This document shows positions 8,120 through 16,298 of a stretch of DNA of 29,603 bases, one piece after another. The stretch is taken from NCBI GenBank assembly GCA_029265085.1, contig JAJUJY010000039.1:1-29603 (forward strand), in the 5' to 3' direction. The DNA is from Chloroflexota bacterium. GTDB lineage: Bacteria > Chloroflexota > Anaerolineae > Anaerolineales > Anaerolineaceae. The first letter of the stretch is position 1. Each line of letters opens with the position of its first letter. The notes under the pieces were generated by a model that saw nothing but the letters and a program-made list of their open reading frames with translations, was not told where the DNA came from and searched no databases. Both the position numbers and the translations under genes were made by a program.

Positions 8120-8153
8120 GTTCATCACCTCTAAATAAATTGATCACCGCTTA

Positions 8154-8183
8154 ATTGTAATCCAATTTGCACTCCCTAATTAA
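8154..8183 (-). promoter_or_regulatory. Candidate promoter of the transaldolase-like gene
   Basis: TACAAT (8159-8154) lies 18 bases from a weak TTAATT (8183-8178), 34 bases upstream of the ATG at 8119. The -35 box overlaps the AT-rich tail of the preceding terminator, so this is only moderately supported. Confidence 0.35.
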
Positions 8184-8216
8184 ATAATCAGGGAGGGGGT
8201 TAGGGAGCCCCCTCCC
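8178..8216 (-). terminator. GC-rich hairpin terminating the lipoprotein gene
   Basis: A 9-bp perfect stem, GGGAGGGGG (8191-8199) and CCCCCTCCC (8208-8216), is followed on the minus strand by an AT-rich run, TGATTATTTAATTA. An alternative overlapping stem uses CTCCCT (8172-8177) and AGGGAG (8190-8195). The U-tract is imperfect. Confidence 0.55.
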
Positions 8217-8250
8217 AGTTCTGGAGCGTTTCCGCCCCAAGTCCGGATGG

Positions 8251-9600
8251 CTATGGAAGAATCGATTGGTAAATCGTTTGTGCCAGAAGGAAAAGCCCGT
8301 CTTGCTCTCCCGGGGCAGGCGCTTCACCGCCGCTGCCAGCCAAAATCAAATGTTCTGACAATCCATCAGCGGCGGCCGGATCAGCTCGTTCAATATCCAG
8401 GCGCACCAATCGATCTAGCCAATTATACAACAAATCCAGTTCTTGGGTTTGCAGCCGTTTGGTACTGACGGCCTGCTGTACATCCCCTTTGCAGGTAAAC
8501 GCAGAAGCCCAGCCCGATTCATAGATCACCAGGTCCTGGCAAACACCGGCAATTCCACCACTCTGGTGCCAGGTCAGCACAATGCCCAGCGTTGGGTCAA
8601 CCTGCCCGGCCTGCTGTTCCAGGTGAATCAGGCGCGCCCAGGCAGCCATGCTGCGCTGTTCTGCCGGGCTGGCAACCTGGCTGCCCTGCCCTAGAAAGGT
8701 CACAAACCCGGCGGCTGTATTTGCCTTGAAAGGAGCATACCATGCGGCCAGTTCATCAAACTCGGCAGCGCGTACTTCGTTAATCCACGGCAAAAAAGCC
8801 AGCTCGTTCCCGCAGCGGCCGGCAGAGACTCCGGTTGGGGTCACGGCAACCGACTGGCACGATTCAGATTCCGGGCTGTCCATCCAGGTAATCGAAGGTT
8901 CTTGCACAGGCGGTTGAGCAAGCCCTGGCCCTGCCTCACGGATCTGGTCACCCGTTTGGTCGGTATGCAGTTCATATTGCTCGCCGGCATACTCGAATAG
9001 GATGCGGTAACCCGGCACAATGGCCTGCGTACACATCTGTCCCGGCACCTGAATGCCCAGGCAGCCGTCCGGCCAGTCCACCGGCTGCACATCGACAACG
9101 TCTATCGTCTGGTCAGCGGTTAGCCCCAGGCTGGCAAACAGGTACGCTCGAGCTGCCAGCACCGCAGGCGGCAAATCTACATCCCGGGGCACCTGCCGTA
9201 TCAGGTCGCCGCTGAGGTCTGTGCGGAAATAATAGGTTTGCAGCTGAGCTTCGAGCGTCACCAGATAGCCCGGCGTCACCATTTGAGCGCAAATTTCATC
9301 TGGCTGTGCCAGCCCCAGACAGGCATCCAGCCACTCCACCGGCTCCACCTGCCGCACCAGCACAGAGTCTGACGGCAAACCCAATGATTGTGCCAATGAC
9401 AACCGCGCAGCCTGCGCAGATGGGAAGGATTCCACCGGGCTGCCCGGCGGTAAACCAACCGGCACACGGGTTTTCCGGTCCAATGGCGGGGTAGGAACAG
9501 CAGCAGCACAGGCCGCAAGCAGCATACTCACCAACAAACCGCTGACAATCAGCAAAACCATGCGCTGAATAAAGAAATGGGAGGGCATCAATCGCTTCAT
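8251..9600 (-). CDS. Lipoprotein with two tandem copies of a Cys-containing domain
   Basis: This 449-residue protein is probably exported and lipid-anchored. A short KR-containing n-region and a hydrophobic stretch end in the lipobox LLAAC, with the modified Cys at about residue 31. Two copies of a roughly 75-residue unit follow (about 62-137 and 145-223). Each starts with a helix before the core PVEWLDACLGL / PVDWPDGCLGI, then C-A-Q-M-V-T-P-G-Y or C-T-Q-A-I-V-P-G-Y, and ends with Y-x-F/L-x-T-D-x-x-G-D-x-I-R. Each unit has two cysteines ten residues apart. The C-terminal ~200 residues form a separate, unrecognised domain containing a WYAPF motif and further cysteines. The start is uncertain among clustered ATGs at 9612, 9609, 9600 and 9588. 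I recognise no function; an envelope role is likely from the anchor. Confidence 0.75.
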   Translation of the reverse strand: MKRLMPSHFFIQRMVLLIVSGLLVSMLLAACAAAVPTPPLDRKTRVPVGLPPGSPVESFPSAQAARLSLAQSLGLPSDSVLVRQVEPVEWLDACLGLAQPDEICAQMVTPGYLVTLEAQLQTYYFRTDLSGDLIRQVPRDVDLPPAVLAARAYLFASLGLTADQTIDVVDVQPVDWPDGCLGIQVPGQMCTQAIVPGYRILFEYAGEQYELHTDQTGDQIREAGPGLAQPPVQEPSITWMDSPESESCQSVAVTPTGVSAGRCGNELAFLPWINEVRAAEFDELAAWYAPFKANTAAGFVTFLGQGSQVASPAEQRSMAAWARLIHLEQQAGQVDPTLGIVLTWHQSGGIAGVCQDLVIYESGWASAFTCKGDVQQAVSTKRLQTQELDLLYNWLDRLVRLDIERADPAAADGLSEHLILAGSGGEAPAPGEQDGLFLLAQTIYQSILP

Positions 9601-9649
9601 CCCATCCATCATATCACAATTAAAAAATGGCGCAGCCGCACCGGCTGAT

Positions 9650-9689
9650 GAAAATAAATCGTCCGGCAAGCCAGGCTTGCGGACGATTT
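9650..9689 (-). terminator. Strong intrinsic terminator after the short-chain dehydrogenase gene
   Basis: A stem of about 15 bp with one bulged G pairs 9656-9671 with 9675-9689 around a CAG loop. On the minus strand it is followed by ATTTATTTTC, and on the plus strand it ends in TTTT, so it may act in both directions. Confidence 0.8.
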
Positions 9690-9709
9690 TTCAACCAGCG
9701 GGCAAAAAA

Positions 9710-10582
9710 TTATGCAGCAGTTTTTTCATTTAGCCCGGTTAATTCCAGGCTGATCTCCCACAAACGGCGAGCGGAGTCCAGGTCATATGAAGCAGGTGAT
9801 GATTTTACCGCCTTCTGTTTATCAAAATACTGCCCGTTAATCCCATCCACATCGGAAGATGACGCCAGGTAAATGGAGGTCTGCGCCCCTTCGTCCGGTG
9901 AAATCGCGCCAACCTGGAACAGACCAAACAAGGATCGGAAAAAGCCGCCGTTTGATTTCCCAAAATTGGTTGCCACAAAACCAGGGTGCAGTGTGTTCGC
10001 CGTGACATTCGTTCCTTCCAGGCGGCGGGCCAGTTCGTAGGTAAAGAGCACATTGGCCAGCTTGGATTGGGCATATGCCTTCCAACTCTGAAATCCGCGC
10101 TCCAGCTGTAAGTCGTCAAAATACATCCGGCCGCCATAATGCGCCGCAGAAGAAACATTCACAACCCGCGCCGGGCTGCTGCTCTTTAACGGATCCAGGA
10201 GCAAATGGGTCAGCAGAAAGTAAGATAAATGATTGAGCGCAAAGGTCATTTCATATCCATCGATACTGACCTGGCGCGAGACAAAAATGGCTCCCGCATT
10301 GTTTACCAACACATCCAGCCGGTCGGTGCGGCCGCGCACTTGTTCTGCAAGACCGCGCACCTCGGCCATCACCGACAAATCCGCCAGCAGTGTTTCCACC
10401 TGCGGGTTGCCGGTTTCTTTGCGAACCTGTTCGGCTGCATTGGCAGTTTTTTGCGGATTCCGCCCTACCAGCAAAGTTCGTGCGCCCATCCGCGCCAGCT
10501 CGCGGGCCGTGATCAGACCAATACCGTCAGTTGCGCCGGTTACCAGAACGGTTTTTCCTGCCATTGATAGACGATTTTCCAT
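9710..10582 (-). CDS. Short-chain dehydrogenase/reductase, retinol dehydrogenase-like
   Basis: The 290-residue protein is a classical SDR that should oxidise or reduce a hydroxyl/carbonyl substrate with NAD(P)(H). The cofactor motif TGATDGIG is at 15-22, and LLVGRNPQKT (37-46) with Arg41 after the second strand suggests NADP(H). LLADLS is at 65-70, NNAG at 94-97, the catalytic Ser in VNVSSAAHYGG (141-151) and the Y-x-x-x-K pair at Tyr170/Lys174. The LHPGFVATNFGK segment and the overall layout resemble the RDH11-14/WWOX-like branch common in bacteria. Length is normal. The ATG at 10582 has AAAGGAG nine bases upstream. It appears monocistronic, between its own promoter candidate and terminator. 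The physiological substrate cannot be inferred. Confidence 0.9.
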   Translation of the reverse strand: MENRLSMAGKTVLVTGATDGIGLITARELARMGARTLLVGRNPQKTANAAEQVRKETGNPQVETLLADLSVMAEVRGLAEQVRGRTDRLDVLVNNAGAIFVSRQVSIDGYEMTFALNHLSYFLLTHLLLDPLKSSSPARVVNVSSAAHYGGRMYFDDLQLERGFQSWKAYAQSKLANVLFTYELARRLEGTNVTANTLHPGFVATNFGKSNGGFFRSLFGLFQVGAISPDEGAQTSIYLASSSDVDGINGQYFDKQKAVKSSPASYDLDSARRLWEISLELTGLNEKTAA

Positions 10583-10618
10583 CGTTAAGTCTCCTTTAAA
10601 AATTCACCAACTGACCCA

Positions 10619-10648
10619 ATTGTAGTGGATTAAACCCTGCTGGCGCAA
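10619..10648 (-). promoter_or_regulatory. Candidate promoter of the short-chain dehydrogenase gene
   Basis: TTGCGC (10648-10643) and TACAAT (10624-10619) are separated by 18 bases, about 36 bases upstream of the ATG. The four-of-six -35 and five-of-six -10 boxes make this a reasonable sigma70-type site. Confidence 0.5.
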
Positions 10649-10691
10649 GAAATGATTCGACAAACATTGTACAAACCAGAAGCAACGATAC

Positions 10692-10729
10692 AAATAAAAA
10701 GAAAGGGCTGCTAAATCAAATAGCAGCCC
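10692..10729 (-). terminator. Intrinsic terminator after the rubrerythrin gene
   Basis: A perfect 9-bp stem, GGGCTGCTA (10705-10713) and TAGCAGCCC (10721-10729), has a 7-base loop. On the minus strand it runs into TTTCTTTTTATTTG, a textbook rho-independent terminator 30 bases past the rubrerythrin stop. Confidence 0.88.
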
Positions 10730-10757
10730 CGAATTTCAAGGATCAGAAATTCTTAAC

Positions 10758-11264
10758 TCAGGCAACTTTCATAAAGCGGGAACCAGGAGCGCCGCAGACC
10801 GGGCATTTTTCCGGGGCGCTGCGCCGGTGGGTGTGGCCGCAAACCGGGCAAACATAATAATCGTACTCTTCTTCGTTGGCTTTTCCGGCGGTGAGCATTT
10901 CCAGCGCCTGGCGGTACAGATCTTCGTGGGTCTTTTCCACTTCCCAAGCCCATTTGAAGCTGGTCAGGGCGCGCTTTTCGCCTTCGCTTTCCGCCTCGCT
11001 GATGAAGGGCGGGTACATATCGGTCACTTCATAGCTCTCGCCGCCAATCGCGGATTTGAGGTTTTCAGCGGTTGAATGAATACCATCCAGGGCTTTCAGG
11101 TGATTGATCGCATGCACGGTTTCAGCTTGAGCGGCGGCGCGGAAAAGGCGCGCAATCTGCGGATAGCCTTCTGCGTCTGCTTTTTCAGCAAAGGCCAGGT
11201 ATTTGCGATTCGCCTGCGACTCACCCGCGAATGCTGCTTTTAAATTATCACTTGTTTTTGACAT
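10758..11264 (-). CDS. rbr: Rubrerythrin
   Basis: This 168-residue non-haem iron protein scavenges hydrogen peroxide in the cytoplasm of anaerobes, taking electrons through its rubredoxin-like centre. The N-terminal ferritin-like four-helix domain holds the diiron ligands: Glu15 in AGESQANRKYLAFA, Glu48-x-x-His51 in QAETVHA, an acidic cluster SEAESEGE near 89-96, and Glu110-x-x-His113 in EVEKTHEDLY. The C-terminal rubredoxin-type domain has CPVCG (Cys139/142) and CPVCGAPGSRF (Cys154/157). This N-to-C order and length fit classical short rubrerythrins. The ATG at 11264 has GGAGG eight bases upstream. A promoter candidate and a strong terminator bracket it, so it is probably transcribed alone. 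It points to an anaerobic or microaerobic lifestyle. Confidence 0.95.
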   Translation of the reverse strand: MSKTSDNLKAAFAGESQANRKYLAFAEKADAEGYPQIARLFRAAAQAETVHAINHLKALDGIHSTAENLKSAIGGESYEVTDMYPPFISEAESEGEKRALTSFKWAWEVEKTHEDLYRQALEMLTAGKANEEEYDYYVCPVCGHTHRRSAPEKCPVCGAPGSRFMKVA

Positions 11265-11306
11265 TTAAATTCCCTCCAAAAAATTCTTTATAATTCAATC
11301 CTCTTT

Positions 11307-11335
11307 AGGTTACACCGCCCGAGGTCGCCTGTCAA
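11307..11335 (-). promoter_or_regulatory. Candidate promoter of rubrerythrin
   Basis: A perfect TTGACA (11335-11330) is followed after 17 bases by a weak TAACCT (11312-11307), 42 bases before the rubrerythrin ATG. The strong -35 and poor -10 boxes would suit an activated promoter, but no operator is recognisable. Confidence 0.45.
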
Positions 11336-11390
11336 CAAACAGATTAATGAAAAATCTCACATTTCGGAGTGATAAACGTCACTTAAGCAA

Positions 11391-12848
11391 TCACCCGTGC
11401 AGGACCAACAATGCCCCCGTCTCCGGCGGCAGATTCAAGCCGGTGAGCATTCCATTCTGCACCACCGCTGCACCACCGCCCAACTGATCTTGCCAGGCAG
11501 TCCCTTCCTTAAGCCCTGGTGCAGGGATGGGCTGATTGAATGATTGTCCAGCACGGTTGATAACCACAACCACCGCATCTTCACCCAATGAACGCAGGTA
11601 AGCAACCGTCTCACCCTGGGCAAACAGGGTCTTGAATTCACCATCCCGCAGCGCCGGATGTGCTTTGCGAGCAGCAATGCAGCGTTTGAAATATTCACGC
11701 AAGGCATGGTCCCATTGGCGTTCATCCCAGGGGAAAGCCCGGCGGCAGTCGGGGTCTTTGCCGCCTTCCATGCCAATTTCGTTGCCGTAATAAATACACG
11801 GCGCACCTGGGTAGGTCATCTGGAAGAGGGTTGCCAGGCGCAGCATATTCCGATTTCCACCCGTAATCGCAAGATAACGCGCCGTATCATGGCTGTCCAA
11901 AATATTTAACTGTGCCAGCACAGCCGGTTTGGGATAGAAAGAAAGCAGCCCTTCCACCTTTTCTGCAAACCCGGCAGCATCCGTCACATAATATTCCGGA
12001 CCGTGCTGGTGCCAGTGCCCGACCATATCCCAATTAATCTGCTGGCCGCCAAAGAAGCCCCAGCAGGCATACGACATTAAATAATTCATCACCCCGTCAA
12101 ACTGGTCACCGCGCAGCCAACGGCGCGCATCCCAGGGAATTTCTCCGGTGATGTACGCTTCAGGATTGGCCGTCTTGACCACCTGGCGAAATTCCTGCCA
12201 GAAAGAGTCGTCATCCACACAGAAAGGCACATCCAGCCGCCAGCCGTCAATCCCCTGATCCAGCCAGTAGCGGGCAATATTGAAGATAAAACGGCGCACC
12301 TGTGGGTTCGCATGGTTAAATTCCGGCAGGGCAGGCAAATCAACCCAACATTTATAATTGGGTTTGCCCTCGTAGGCGTTCAGCGGGTAGCCCTTCACCA
12401 CAAACCAATCCAGGTACGGCGATTTATCACCGCACTCCAAAATATGGTTGAACTGGAAAAAGCCGCGGCTGGCATGGTTAAATACACCATCCAGCACCAC
12501 CTTGATGTTACGGCGGTGAGCTTCATCTAACAGCCTGCGCAGCGCGGCATCACCCCCCAGCAGCGGATCCACCTGCAAGTAATCATGGGTATGGTAGCGG
12601 TGATTTGAGGCTGACTGGAAAACCGGGGTGAAATAGATAGCCGTAATTCCCAGGTCTTGCAGATAATCCAGCTTTTCCGTCACGCCAACCAGGTCGCCGC
12701 CTTTAAACCCATACACTGTGGGCGGCGTGTCCCAGGGCTCAATGTTGCCAGGTTTTTCCACCGCCGGACTGGAAGCAAACCGGTCTGGAAAAATCTGGTA
12801 AAAAACGGCATGATGGACCCATTCGGGCGTAGTAAACTGCTCAGACAT
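11391..12848 (-). CDS. GH13 alpha-amylase family enzyme, maltodextrinase/neopullulanase-like
   Basis: The 485-residue enzyme hydrolyses alpha-1,4 (and perhaps alpha-1,6) bonds in maltodextrins, cyclodextrins or pullulan fragments. It starts almost at the catalytic barrel with VFYQIFPDRFASS. The four GH13 regions are intact: VVLDGVFNHAS (region I), GWRLDVPF with nucleophile Asp206, ITGEIPW with acid/base Glu236, and LDSHDTARYL with Asp321. YGFKGGDLVGVTEKLDYLQ and CIYYGNEIGMEGGKDPDCRR resemble subfamily GH13_20. The N-terminal starch-binding/dimerisation domain of neopullulanases (usually about 120 residues) is missing. No signal peptide is visible, so it is cytoplasmic. The ATG at 12848 shares a base with the upstream GH31 stop (TGATG) and has GGGAGG six bases away, so it is coupled to the alpha-glucosidase. 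Exact specificity is uncertain. Confidence 0.92.
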   Translation of the reverse strand: MSEQFTTPEWVHHAVFYQIFPDRFASSPAVEKPGNIEPWDTPPTVYGFKGGDLVGVTEKLDYLQDLGITAIYFTPVFQSASNHRYHTHDYLQVDPLLGGDAALRRLLDEAHRRNIKVVLDGVFNHASRGFFQFNHILECGDKSPYLDWFVVKGYPLNAYEGKPNYKCWVDLPALPEFNHANPQVRRFIFNIARYWLDQGIDGWRLDVPFCVDDDSFWQEFRQVVKTANPEAYITGEIPWDARRWLRGDQFDGVMNYLMSYACWGFFGGQQINWDMVGHWHQHGPEYYVTDAAGFAEKVEGLLSFYPKPAVLAQLNILDSHDTARYLAITGGNRNMLRLATLFQMTYPGAPCIYYGNEIGMEGGKDPDCRRAFPWDERQWDHALREYFKRCIAARKAHPALRDGEFKTLFAQGETVAYLRSLGEDAVVVVINRAGQSFNQPIPAPGLKEGTAWQDQLGGGAAVVQNGMLTGLNLPPETGALLVLHG

Positions 12849-15196
12849 CAAAATCCTCCCTCATGTTTGAATGTGAACATATGCTCTTTGCCATCATCTT
12901 CAATTTGCTGGCTTTGCACCGGGCCGCCGGGAATATCATGCAAATGCAGCACCAACCGGCGCGGAGCCGGTACATACGCCCCCTGGCGTTCATCCATCTG
13001 CAAAACCACATCCTGCCCAAAATGATATAAGTGGAAATGGGTCTTGCAGAACTGGCCTTGCTCATGCCCAAAAGTATGGCCGTCATCCTCATACAGGATA
13101 AACTCACCATCCCCTGGGTAGAGTTCCAGGGTTAATTCGTCCAGCGGCTTTTCCGCGGTATGGACCATTTCCGGTCCCAGCGGCAATATGGAACCTGCCC
13201 GTACAAAGAGGGGCATGGTCTCGATTGGCGCATCAGCCAGGATGGTTGTTGGACCTTCGTAGCGCGCGCCCGTCCAAAAATCATACCAGGCGCCTTCCGG
13301 TAAATACACTGCCCGATGTTCTCGGCCTGGATGAACCACCGGCGCAGCCAACAAAGACGGACCGAACATCAATTCGTCATGCAGACAATAGGTCTGCACG
13401 TCCTCCGGAAAATCATACAAGAGCGGGCGCAAGATAGGCTCGCCGCTCTGGCTGGCCTTCCAAAACAGCGAATAGAGATACGGCAGCAGCCGGTAGCGCA
13501 GTTTGAGATACTTGCGGGCAATGGCTTCCACATTCGGGCCAAAAGCCCAGGGTTCCTGGTCAATGGTATGGATGGAAGAATGTGCCCGGCAGAAAGGATA
13601 TAAAATCCCCGCCTGCACCCACCGTGCAAACAATTCCGGTGTGGCGTTATTGCCAAAACCGCCAATATCCACTCCCACAAAGGGCACCGCGGAGAGTCCC
13701 ATATTCATCAACTGCGGCAGGCTCATTTCCAGGTGCTCCCACCAGGAATCATTATCGCCCATCCAGGAAGCCGTCCAACGTTGAATTCCGGCAAAACCGG
13801 AGCGGCACAATGCAAAGGGGCGCTCCCCCTTACCGTGGCGGCGCAAACCTTCATAGGATGCCTGTGCCATCCCAGATCCATACAAATTATGCACCTCAGC
13901 ATGCACCGTCCGCTCCACAGGATCACCCTGCGGTGCATCCAACGGCAGTGTGCCCACCTGCCCGCCGCCCTGGCTGAACGGCTTGCCAAAAACCGCCGGT
14001 TCATTCATATCGTTCCAGATACCGCTGATTCCAGCATCCACCAGCTTTTTCTGCAGATCGCCCCACCACTGGCGCACCGCCGGGCGGGTATAGTCGCTCC
14101 AGACCGAATCATCCGGCCAGACATAGCCGTGCACCACCTCGCCATCTGCACCGCGGACAAAGGCATCCCGCGCCAGCCCCTCTTGATACACAAAATAATC
14201 CGGATCCGCTTTTACGCCCGGATCAATAATGGTTACAACGCGGAAACCCTCTTTACGCAAGCTCGCGGTGAGACGTTCCGGGTGGGGAAATTTCTGCTGG
14301 TTCCAGGTAAACACCCGGTAGCCATCCATATAATCAATATCCAGGTGGATCACGTCACAGGGAATATCGCGTCTGCGGAACTCCGCAGCCAGCTCAAGCA
14401 CGCGCTCTTCCGAGTCATAACTCCAACGGCTTTGATGAAAACCCAAAGCCCACAGCGGAGGCAGCGGCATGCGCCCCATCACAGCGCTGGCACGTTCAAG
14501 CACTTCAGCCGGGGTTGGGCCGTAAAACAGATAATAATCCAGTTCACCGCCGTCTGCTGAAAAGCTCAATACGCCCGGGCGGGAAAGATCAAAGCGGCTG
14601 CGGTACGTAGTATTAAGGAAAACCCCATAAGCCAACCCCGGACGCAGCACCAGGTAATAGGGAATGGCAATATACAGCGGGTCCACTCCCGGACCGTGCG
14701 GCAAAGCCGGATCGGTCGTCCACTGGTTCATTATCCGGCCGGTCTTTTCCAACAGCCCGCCGCGCTCTCCAAAGCCATAAAAATGTTCGCCGCTGGCTGT
14801 GCTTTTCTTCAGGCAGAAACCGCCATTTTCCCAGGCAGGCGATTGGGCATCGGCACAAAATTCCCGGCCGTGCACATCCTGGAAAGAGATCAGCCCGCCA
14901 GTGCGCTTGACCTGCACCGTAAACTGCGCGGTACAAAAGCAAACCGCCTCGCGGGTTTCCTGAACTGCAACCTCACACCCGGCAAACGATTCTTCAGGCG
15001 CAGTCACATCCCAGGAGCGGCGCGGGGCAAAATCACCCTGCAAAGAAAAACGAACCCGCACAATGCCCGGCGCCAAAAAAGCCAGCCGCATTTGCGGTCC
15101 GCTGCAATCCAATTGGTACACCGGCACGTGGGAATTTTCAGACCCGGCCGATACAAGCACACAACTTTGAACAGGTCCTAGCTTAAAACCGTCCAT
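12848..15196 (-). CDS. GH31 family alpha-glucosidase
   Basis: This 782-residue enzyme should release glucose (or another alpha-linked sugar) from the non-reducing end of oligosaccharides. An N-terminal beta-sandwich (about 1-235) contains EHFYGFGERGGLLEKTG. The barrel follows, with PPLWALGFHQSRWSY (246-260) and VIHLDIDYMDGYRVFTW (282-298). The nucleophile is Asp396 in GIWNDMNEP, and the acid/base is Asp481 in WMGDNDSWWEHLE. RAGSILPLGP and GDGEFILYEDDGHTFG mark the C-terminal sandwiches. Length is typical of bacterial GH31. The frame stays open upstream to 15436, but the ATG at 15196 with GGGAGGAATT directly before it is the real start. No signal peptide is visible. It is the third gene of a four-gene operon and is coupled to the GH13 gene, forming a cytoplasmic maltodextrin-to-glucose pair. 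Alpha-xylosidase activity cannot be excluded. Confidence 0.93.
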   Translation of the reverse strand: MDGFKLGPVQSCVLVSAGSENSHVPVYQLDCSGPQMRLAFLAPGIVRVRFSLQGDFAPRRSWDVTAPEESFAGCEVAVQETREAVCFCTAQFTVQVKRTGGLISFQDVHGREFCADAQSPAWENGGFCLKKSTASGEHFYGFGERGGLLEKTGRIMNQWTTDPALPHGPGVDPLYIAIPYYLVLRPGLAYGVFLNTTYRSRFDLSRPGVLSFSADGGELDYYLFYGPTPAEVLERASAVMGRMPLPPLWALGFHQSRWSYDSEERVLELAAEFRRRDIPCDVIHLDIDYMDGYRVFTWNQQKFPHPERLTASLRKEGFRVVTIIDPGVKADPDYFVYQEGLARDAFVRGADGEVVHGYVWPDDSVWSDYTRPAVRQWWGDLQKKLVDAGISGIWNDMNEPAVFGKPFSQGGGQVGTLPLDAPQGDPVERTVHAEVHNLYGSGMAQASYEGLRRHGKGERPFALCRSGFAGIQRWTASWMGDNDSWWEHLEMSLPQLMNMGLSAVPFVGVDIGGFGNNATPELFARWVQAGILYPFCRAHSSIHTIDQEPWAFGPNVEAIARKYLKLRYRLLPYLYSLFWKASQSGEPILRPLLYDFPEDVQTYCLHDELMFGPSLLAAPVVHPGREHRAVYLPEGAWYDFWTGARYEGPTTILADAPIETMPLFVRAGSILPLGPEMVHTAEKPLDELTLELYPGDGEFILYEDDGHTFGHEQGQFCKTHFHLYHFGQDVVLQMDERQGAYVPAPRRLVLHLHDIPGGPVQSQQIEDDGKEHMFTFKHEGGF

Positions 15197-15207
15197 AATT
15201 CCTCCCC

Positions 15208-15717
15208 TCACCAACGATTGGTTCTGACCCGCTCCTGGCGGAACCGGTCCGCCGGAGCAGGCTGCTCGGCGGGATATCCAACAGCAATCAATGCAAACGG
15301 GTGGACTTTCTCCGGCAAGCCAGCCAACTGGCCGACCGCGGAAGAATGACGCGGATTGGGATGCACACCGATCCAGACGGCTCCCAGGCCTAAGGCGTGC
15401 GCGGCCAGCAGCAAGTTCTGGGTGGCAGCGGAACAATCCTGCGGCCAGTAACCCGGATGCTTTTCTAGGGATTCGTCACCGCACACCAGAATCGCCAGCG
15501 GCGCCTGGCGCAGCATCTTTGCATAGGGATGAAAATCCGCAATCATATTCAGCATTTCGCGGTCATTCATGACAATAAAATGCCAGGGCTGCGCATTCCC
15601 CGCCGAAGGAGCCTGCATAGCGGCGCGCAGCAGAGTATCCAGGTCAGCAGCAGAGACCGGCTGATCCAGATAATGGCGCACACTGCGCCGCGTCATAATT
15701 GCCTGGATGAGCTCCAT
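15208..15717 (-). CDS. Nitroreductase family FMN oxidoreductase
   Basis: The 169-residue protein is a compact FMN-binding nitroreductase that uses NAD(P)H to reduce nitro compounds, quinones or similar acceptors. The FMN phosphate-binding TRRSVRHYLDQPV follows the first helix. AAMQAPSAGNAQPWHFIVMN (about 32-51) is the second flavin segment, and ALGLGAVWIGVHP (near 115-127) is the third. GYPAEQPAPADRFR closes the fold with the usual basic tail. It is at the short end for the family, as in many anaerobe proteins. The start is the ATG at 15717, which has GAGG upstream inside the end of the YbjN-domain gene, five bases after its stop. Its link to the downstream glycosidases is positional only. 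Confidence 0.9.
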   Translation of the reverse strand: MELIQAIMTRRSVRHYLDQPVSAADLDTLLRAAMQAPSAGNAQPWHFIVMNDREMLNMIADFHPYAKMLRQAPLAILVCGDESLEKHPGYWPQDCSAATQNLLLAAHALGLGAVWIGVHPNPRHSSAVGQLAGLPEKVHPFALIAVGYPAEQPAPADRFRQERVRTNRW

Positions 15718-15721
15718 TGTG

Positions 15722-16174
15722 CTAGCCCTCAATTTCTTTAATCGCGTCTTCCGGCAAGGCATTGCCGTAAACCACCGAGAACACCCCCGGCAGGTAGCGG
15801 TCCATCGTCCACAGGTTGGCATAGACCTGGTTAGAGATCAACGCAGAAGTTAATTCGGCATTTTCCACATCCAGGCTGGTCTTATAGCGTACCTCGCCAT
15901 CCGAGTAATCCAGTTCAAAGTTGCCAATCCGCAGGCCGTAGTTGGCGCGGGTAATAAACTCCGCCACCTGGGCACGCTTATCTTCCGGGATATTAATCGG
16001 GCAAACAGAGTAAAAGAAAAATAACTGCTGGTCTTCATTCGTCTGAGCATAACAGGTCCAGCGGCTATTTTTGCCCTGGTAATTTAACTGGAGCATGGAC
16101 TTGGCGTCCATCTCAACAAAATACCATTCGTCATCGGTAAAGAATTTTTTAACGTTTTCAATTAATGCAGTCAT
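15722..16174 (-). CDS. YbjN-domain protein
   Basis: This 150-residue soluble protein begins with MTALIENVKKFFTDDEWYF and continues with LQLNYQGKNSRWTCYAQTNE, QQLFFFYSVCPINIPEDKR, VAEFITRANYGLRIGNFELD and EVRYKTSLDVENAELTS. This matches the YbjN/type III secretion chaperone-like fold: short N-terminal helix, antiparallel sheet, then the conserved R-x-x-x-x-E/F-I-x-x-x-N-Y-x-L-x-x-G segment. YbjN proteins have been linked to stress and motility regulation in enterobacteria, but their biochemical role is unclear. The ATG at 16174 was chosen because it starts the conserved domain and GAG lies upstream. The frame stays open further upstream, across the terminator of the TadG-like gene, which is not credible as coding. 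It is the first gene of the glycosidase operon. Confidence 0.82.
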   Translation of the reverse strand: MTALIENVKKFFTDDEWYFVEMDAKSMLQLNYQGKNSRWTCYAQTNEDQQLFFFYSVCPINIPEDKRAQVAEFITRANYGLRIGNFELDYSDGEVRYKTSLDVENAELTSALISNQVYANLWTMDRYLPGVFSVVYGNALPEDAIKEIEG

Positions 16175-16201
16175 ATCAATCTCATCAACGAAGTTTTTTC
16201 G

Positions 16202-16210
16202 ATTGTAACA
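16202..16210 (-). promoter_or_regulatory. Extended -10 promoter candidate of the ybjN-nitroreductase-glycosidase operon
   Basis: The minus strand reads TGTTACAAT, a TG-N-extended -10 element, 27 bases upstream of the ATG at 16174. No good -35 box is found at 16-18 bases, which is tolerable for extended -10 promoters. It lies just downstream of the terminator that closes the Tad-like cluster. Confidence 0.45.
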
Positions 16211-16239
16211 TACCCGTTTGCGCCAGGCGCAGTAAATTT

Positions 16240-16274
16240 TGCAAAAGAAAACGCCCGCGGTTTCCCGCGGGCGT
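16240..16274 (-). terminator. Strong intrinsic terminator of the Tad-like cluster
   Basis: A perfect 10-bp GC-rich stem, ACGCCCGCGG (16251-16260) and CCGCGGGCGT (16265-16274), has a TTTC loop. On the minus strand it is followed by TTTTCTTTTG. Confidence 0.88.
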
Positions 16275-16298
16275 GAGGGGGTAAGTTTCAGCCTTTGC

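Noticed and set aside
13733..14560. A 275-codon plus-strand open frame
   Set aside because: It lies opposite the GH31 catalytic domain, whose nucleophile and acid/base motifs are intact.
15197..15436. An 80-residue N-terminal extension of the GH31 enzyme
   Set aside because: The extension overlaps the nitroreductase gene and has no family similarity. The ATG at 15196 has a strong ribosome site directly upstream.
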